The notes below the pieces were generated by a model. That model worked only from the letters and a program-made list of their open reading frames with translations, had not been told where the DNA came from and did no database searches. Of a DNA stretch of 64,000 nucleotides, positions 58,616-64,000 are shown piece by piece. Made by a program: the position numbers and the translations under genes. The stretch spans positions 998,001 through 1,062,000 of the forward strand of contig LSRY02000004.1 in NCBI GenBank assembly GCA_001643675.2, in the 5' to 3' direction. Each line of letters begins with the position of its first letter. Positions within the stretch are counted from its first letter, which is position 1. This DNA comes from Monocercomonoides exilis. Taxonomy: Eukaryota; Preaxostyla; Oxymonadida; Polymastigidae.

Positions 58616-59100
58616 GTGAGAATACCAATAAAAACAATTTCTTCTTTGTTCGGAATTTCTCAAAAGACGGTAAGTTTTTGGCGCAGTGTTGTAAGAGTCT
58701 GTTGTGCAAAAGAATGGAATGACAAACAGCAAACAATTGGAGGCCTAGGAAAAACTGTTGAAATTGACGAAGCTGTCTGGCGGAAGAGAAAATATGGAAG
58801 AAGAAGGAGAAAAGATTATGTTTGGATATTTGGATGAGTGGAGCGTCTCGACGGAGGAGGAGCTGGTAAAATATTTACTTCTATAGTCACGAAGAGAAAA
58901 AAGAAAATATTTGTTCTGCTGACTCAACGTTTTATTTTGCTCGGAACAACTATTATTTCCGACGAATGGAAGGCATATGCTTCTTTGGAGGAGCTGGAAT
59001 ATCAACGTAAAACCTTCTTCATCAAAATAATCTTCATTAATCCGGAAATTGGAACTAGGACGAACACAATATAAGGATTATGATCTCATTTGAGATGTTC
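58616..59100 (+). pseudogene. Merlin (IS1016/ISXO2-like) transposase remnant
   Basis: SSLFGISQKTVSFW helix-turn-helix, then IGGLGKTVEIDEAVW (first catalytic Asp context), DYVWIFG, VERLDGGG, IISDEWKAYASL (second Asp) and FINPEIGTRTNTI. TGA at 58835 replaces the second Gly of WIFGG. The codon at the catalytic Glu of the TNTIEGLW motif is TAA (59072), and the Trp two codons later is TGA (59081). Inactive. It ends 130 bp before element C. Confidence 0.78.
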
Positions 59101-59230
59101 TTTTCCACGGTTTGATACAAAAAAAAGTACATTTTGGATCGTTTTGTCATGTTTCTAGCCAAAATCTCTTTCAAGCTATCATTTGATGTACTAATTAATA
59201 AAATTGCAGAATTCAAAACAGAAGAAAGAG

Positions 59231-60158
59231 ATATGGTATATCAGCTATGGATCCATCTGGGTGATTATTTTTGAAATCATAACTTTTTTCGGGGTGTTGA
59301 TTATATGAAAATTCATTATCATTTGCTGAATAATTGTCATTTAAACATTAAAAGTTTATCATTCGTTTCAAAAGCCAAAGTTTGACTTGAAATAATTGAA
59401 GCTGCATCATTATAAATAAATCAATAACTTTTCATGGTCCATTTATGAATATTCTTTTCAAATTTTCGTACCGATATTTTTGACAGAAAAAATATGATTT
59501 CGAAAATAATCACCCATCTCGATTAGGTCAATCAATATTATCGATTTATGTGTATCTGATGGTTGTTATCATCTTGTATAATAAGTTGGAATAGGCAATG
59601 ATAACAAGATGGAGATCGAGAGTTATTGCTAATATTCTTAGGGGTTTCTCATGATTAGATATTCAGTGATGTTCTATAAAGAAGGAGTTATTGATTGGTG
59701 TAATCGATGTGTATCTATAGCTGACATACCATATCTCCTAGGAGAAGAATTAGCTAAAGAATTAGCTGAAAGTGTTCAAGTTGGTGAATTAGTGGTGAAA
59801 TTGTGTGAAAATTGGTGTTTTCGTTGATGAAATACATGTGTTGAACATGTGTTGAATGTGTTGATGTTACCGTTGGTGAAATCATCGGTATTATCGTTTG
59901 TGAAATCGTAAATAAAAATAATTGATTTTGTTTTTTGTTTTATAGTAAATGGGTCGGAAGAAGATATACGCAACTGTGGAAGAAGCGAAAGCGGCTCAAC
60001 AGAAACAAATTAAACAGTTTCAGGAAAAACGTAAAGAAGAAACTAAGTGTTACAACGAACATGTATCTGAAAAACAGAAGAAGTTGATTAAGATATTGAG
60101 GAGAAAGCTTATCGAAAGTGATGAGCTGTTAGATGAGTTGATGGAAAAAGTTAATGGG
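59231..60158 (+). repeat. terminal inverted repeat, left (element C, with MITE)
   Basis: The 667-bp repeat of copy B plus 261 bp (257-bp MITE and 4-bp duplication). Confidence 0.88.
59259..59515 (+). mobile_element. MITE family 1, copy in element C
   Basis: Same 257-bp insert, same site and same ATCT duplication (59255-59258 and 59516-59519) as in copy A, so inherited together and not an independent insertion. Confidence 0.88.
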
Positions 60159-60161
60159 TAA
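59949..60161 (+). CDS. small basic element protein (70 aa), left copy of C
   Basis: Identical to 37129-37341. Confidence 0.65.
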   Translation: MGRKKIYATVEEAKAAQQKQIKQFQEKRKEETKCYNEHVSEKQKKLIKILRRKLIESDELLDELMEKVNG

Positions 60162-60207
60162 GTTGAATGTGTTTATTTTTGGTTGATTTCGCAGTGAATT
60201 GTTTTGC

Positions 60208-60313
60208 CTGGACAGGTTAAGGTGGACAAGTGATGTGAGCGATGCTGCGGCGTGGAAATATTGGGTGAAATCTCCGTGCTGGAGAGAGGACAGGTGGACA
60301 GGACTGGACAGGA
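60208..60313 (+). promoter_or_regulatory. GGACAGG repeats with 30-bp box, element C left
   Basis: Counterpart of 37388-37493; one GGACAGG unit is GGACAAG here. Box at 60254-60283. Confidence 0.45.
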
Positions 60314-60504
60314 TAAATTATATTCTCCAAAATATGTGGACAAACGGGCAAACTGAGTAAAGTGGGCAAAATACATTTAATGTGAAAATTAACTGTTTCC
60401 CGTCAAAGTTCGACATCAACCTCGACGTCATCTTCCCCGTAAATGCACGTTTCAAAAATAAATCTGTTTCAAAAAATCTTTGTTTTTTTTTTAATTTTTA
60501 TAAA

Positions 60505-62949
60505 ATGACAAACCCCCAAACAGACACTGGCAACGTGATCCAACAACTAATTGATTCAATTTCAACAGAACAGCAAACGCTGGGAGAACGAATGAAAGAT
60601 CACCTTGTTGACTTGTTCGACTACAAGAAATACTCTGACAAGAAGCAGGGCCAACGACACACTGGAAAAGCTGTCGATATCAGCAAATGTGAGGATTTTT
60701 GTGTCGTTGATGTTGATTTTAACAAATCCCTTCAAGCTGAACAAACGAAAACCATCAGGAATTCCATTCTCGAGTAACCCCCCCCCCCCCCCCCCCCCCG
60801 AAACGTCGGACTTGTACAAACAGATCATGGTGGTTTTCACATTTATTGTGAGCTGTGTGGTTATCCCCTTAAATGTTTGTCACAAACCAAAGTGTTCACG
60901 AGTCCAGAGTACGATATCGACATTTTTGCAGGCATTGGAGATCGAAAACAGAGGCTTGAAGTTCAAGCTGACTTTTCATACAGAGAGATGAAAGATGGCA
61001 AGAGAATCATCACCAAATACATTCCCCTCAACAATTACAGACAGCTAACAGATCTTTCATCACTCGAGAGTGTTCTTGACGTTTTCGGTATTGATCTCAA
61101 AACAGAGAATACATCAGCGACAATGGCAGCTGAACCACACAATCTTCTCACACAAGATGGTGTCGTTGATTTGTCTCCAACTGTCGCTCTTGCTCTTGTT
61201 GATGGACTCAAAGATGTTGAAATACATAACGATACAGGTTCTCTGTCACTTGATTCTGAGTTAACTCTTTTACCGTTATTTGCAGCTCTCAACTCTCTCG
61301 TCAACATAAACGGTTTCGACGACCAATCGATAGATTTTCTTTACAATCAAATCAGAAAGACAGCTGCTCTAACAGCAAATGCAATCACTCACTTTGAAGA
61401 AAAACGAAACAGATACAGAGATGACAAGTCACATCTATTTGTTCTACAAAAGATTGTCAAGAGATGGAATCCATCATTTTACAACGATGTGATCATTCCA
61501 CTCCTCAGAAAAGAGAATGAGCAAAAGGAAGAACCTCCACGAGAGATAACTGTTCATGAAATTGATCTCAACTCATCGTTCTCGTTCTCTGAAATCAGGG
61601 ATAAAGCTTGTCGAAAACAATACTCCTCACTGTCTGAAGTCGCCGAAGATCTCATAAAAGTTCTGAGGTTTGTTGAAGCAAGGATGGAATTTATTGTAAA
61701 AGAGTTTGACATTCACTCCTCTTGTTATTCAATAACATTCAAGACAAAATCAGCAATGTACGAACTGTTCAAAACAATAAAACTGTGGCATGATGACAAA
61801 AAGACTCTCACAGTTGAGACAGCTTTCGAACAATACTCTCATGTTCTGTCGATCGATGGAGTGAAGTTCTTCTCAGATAACCCTCAAATATTCTCCCTGT
61901 TCCATGGGTTCAAATACCAAATGGTAAACGAACAAAATGACGAAATCATCAAACCATTCCTCGATTTCACACGAGAAGTTATCGCCAATGACAACGATGA
62001 ACTCTATCAATACATCCTCTGTTGGATTGCGTCAATTGTTCAAAATCCTGGTAAAAAAGCAGAAACATCACTTGTTCTCAAAGGTTTGCAAGGTATTGGA
62101 AAGAATGTCTGGACAAATGAACTTGCTGAACTGTTGGCAGGATATTCATGTCCAAATGTCACAGAGATTGCAGAACTGACAGGACAGTTCAACTCCATCG
62201 TCGAAGGGAAAATGCTCATTGTACTTAACGAATTGAAGAATGTTGGAGATGATCGAACAGCTAACTTCGATGCCTTGAAGAGTATAATCACAGATTCAAC
62301 AATCAGAATCAATGAGAAGAATCAGCCAAGAAGAACAGCTGAGAATGTAGCTAATTTCATATTTGTGACAAATCACACATACCCGGTAAAGATTGAGATT
62401 GGTGACAGCAGATATGTTGTTTGTGATTGTGACTCAAAATATAAGAACAATCTCACATTCTACAAGGATTTCACTAACTCTTTCGATAATGAATTCTAAG
62501 AACAACTTCTCTGTTATTTCATCAGCAAAGATCTCACCAATTTCAACACTAGAGCTTTTCCAACAACGGAAGCAAAGGAAGATATCATTGCAGCATCACT
62601 CTCTGTCATCGATGTATTCTGTCAGGAGCATTACAACAAACTCAAAGAAGTGCGGGGATGTTCTGAAGCACTATGTTTCAGACCAGTTGAATACAAGAAC
62701 GATCGCTCATTCCAACTAGCAATTAAAGACAGATGTGAGAGAACACGAGTAGGTGGAAGAGGAAATCAAGTGTGGTGTTATAAACTCAAGCCAGAGTATG
62801 AACAACTCCTCAAACGACGTGAAGATGAAGATGACATTGATTGTTCTGCGGAAATTAACTAAACACATTCGTTTATTTGGAATCATAAATACACAAACGA
62901 TACAACTTGTGTGCCACTGACGATTCCATGTGGCAATGTGGCAAAATGA
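60505..62949 (+). CDS. primase (AEP-like) fused to SF3 helicase
   Basis: Single frame of 814 aa to TGA 62947 if TAA at 60775, 62497 and 62860 are Gln. N-terminal primase-like domain: CVVDVDFNKSL (DxD, ~67) and DHGGFHIYCELCGYPLKC (sxH with a Cys cluster, ~108), parted by a Pro run from a C22 tract. After a helical middle comes a superfamily-3 helicase: KGLQGIGKN (Walker A, ~525), MLIVLNELKN (Walker B, ~571), ANFIFVTNH (motif C, ~617) and GDSRYVV (Arg finger). After the second TAA the D5-type tail EQLLCYFISKDLTNFN and TTEAKED continues. Such proteins prime and unwind DNA for viral or plasmid replication. The ATG is chosen because copies A, B and C all switch from shared leader to gene there. 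Confidence 0.85.
60778..60799 (+). repeat. C22 homopolymer in primase gene
   Basis: Twenty-two Cs, a length that keeps the frame open. Absent in copy A. Confidence 0.9.
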
Positions 62950-63062
62950 TGATACAGTCGAAAATAAATAAAAACCCTCAAAATCATGACAAATTAGGGG
63001 TAAAATGCTCATGTTGGCAGAAATAGCATGTTGGCAGCTCTTTTCAGATGAAATTAAAAGAT

Positions 63063-63128
63063 CCGGACTACCGGACTACCGGACTACCGGACTACGCTTC
63101 CAGCACGGAGATTTTACCCAATATTTCC
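63063..63128 (-). promoter_or_regulatory. CCGGACTA x4 and inverted 30-bp box, element C right
   Basis: Counterpart of 40247-40312, unchanged. Confidence 0.5.
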
Positions 63129-63386
63129 CTTCCCCAAGCATCTCGATACTGCCACAATTTGGTATCCGGTCTGCCGGTTGACACTTTTTCAAGCTAAATA
63201 CACCAAAATAAACCACAAATCAAGTGAAAAACATCGATGTGGCAATCCACCATAATGCCATTTGTTCAAAAAATATAGGTGTTGACAATCAACTATAATG
63301 TTATCTTGACTACTGTTTGATACAATCTACGATACAACGAACGTGTGTAGTCTGTTATATTTCGTCAATTAACACATTTTACTCAA

Positions 63387-63617
63387 TCATCCCGGTGCAG
63401 GCAAATAACCATTAACTTTTTCCATCAACTCATCTAACAGCTCATCACTTTCGATAAGCTTTCTCCTCAATATCTTAATCAACTTCTTCTGTTTTTCAGA
63501 TACATGTTCGTTGTAACACTTAGTTTCTTCTTTACGTTTTTCCTGAAACTGTTTAATTTGTTTCTGTTGAGCCGCTTTCGCTTCTTCCACAGTTGCGTAT
63601 ATCTTCTTCCGACCCAT
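63387..63617 (-). CDS. small basic element protein (76 aa), right copy of C
   Basis: Identical to 40571-40801, TGA stop. Confidence 0.7.
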   Translation of the reverse strand: MGRKKIYATVEEAKAAQQKQIKQFQEKRKEETKCYNEHVSEKQKKLIKILRRKLIESDELLDELMEKVNGYLPAPG

Positions 63618-64000
63618 TTACTATAAAACAAAAAACAAAATCAATTATTTTTATTTACGATTTCACAAACGATAATACCGATGATTTCACCAACGGTAAC
63701 ATCAACACATTCAACACATGTTCAACACATGTATTTCATCAACGAAAACACCAATTTTCACACAATTTCACCACTAATTCACCAACTTGAACACTTTCAG
63801 CTAATTCTTTAGCTAATTCTTCTCCTAGGAGATATGGTATGTCAGCTATAGATACACATCGATTACACCAATCAATAACTCCTTCTTTATAGAACATCAC
63901 TGAATATCTAATCATGAGAAACCCCTAAGAATATTAGCAATAACTCTCGATCTCCATCTTGTTATCATTGCCTATTCCAACTTATTATACAAGATGATAA
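63408..64000 (-). repeat. terminal inverted repeat, right (element C, cut by window)
   Basis: Matches 40592-41184; outer 74 bp lie beyond the window. Confidence 0.85.

Larger units (their letters stand above)
59231..64000 (+). mobile_element. primase-helicase element, copy C (right end outside window)
   Basis: Same as copy B, plus a MITE in the left repeat; offset to B is 22820 before the C tract and 22816 after it, so it would end near 64074. It has the intact version of the large gene. Confidence 0.88.

Noticed and set aside
1-64000. CRISPR array
   Set aside because: All repeats seen are inverted, tandem or dispersed transposon-type; none shows regular repeat-spacer spacing.

Overview
The window reads as nuclear DNA of a microbial eukaryote: AT-rich, with short spliceosomal introns (most donors read GTTTGN), long simple repeats and dense nested transposons. 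Many long reading frames run straight through in-frame TAA or TAG at places where the homologous family has an ordinary residue, while several confident genes end in TGA. This fits a nuclear code with TAA/TAG = Gln. Introns plus this code plus Pmp-like beta-helix receptor kinases suggest an oxymonad such as Streblomastix (inference). Hexamitid diplomonads share the code but have very few introns.

1-6.0 kb is a compact host block: a HOOK-domain coiled-coil protein (minus, runs off the left edge), a leucine-rich-repeat protein with an acidic tail, a PRL/PTP4A-type phosphatase ending in a CaaX box, and a p24/TMED cargo receptor. 6.3-14.8 kb has a hAT-type transposase and a beta-helix/transmembrane/kinase-like gene, between two copies of a 13-bp inverted terminal motif.

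14.8-24.1 kb is a decayed copy of a primase-helicase element, split by a 6.8-kb pogo/Tigger-type element that itself holds gene debris. 25-34 kb has a ubiquitin-specific-protease (USP)-like gene, a hAT fragment and a degenerate USP plus DDE-like transposon. 35.0-45.1 kb is bounded by 383-bp inverted repeats and contains an essentially complete 4.59-kb primase-helicase element (36.67-41.26 kb). 45-59 kb is AT-rich with pogo, USP-DDE and Merlin remnants, three families of short inverted-repeat elements and a candidate structured RNA. 59.2-64 kb is another primase-helicase element, cut by the window end.

The most striking systems are (i) the element with 667-bp terminal inverted repeats, each holding a gene for a ~70-76-aa basic protein, around one gene fusing an archaeo-eukaryotic-type primase to a superfamily-3 helicase, with no recognisable transposase, integrase, polymerase B or capsid; and (ii) a family joining a USP-type cysteine peptidase to a DDE-like domain. 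No rRNA, tRNA or CRISPR array was recognised.
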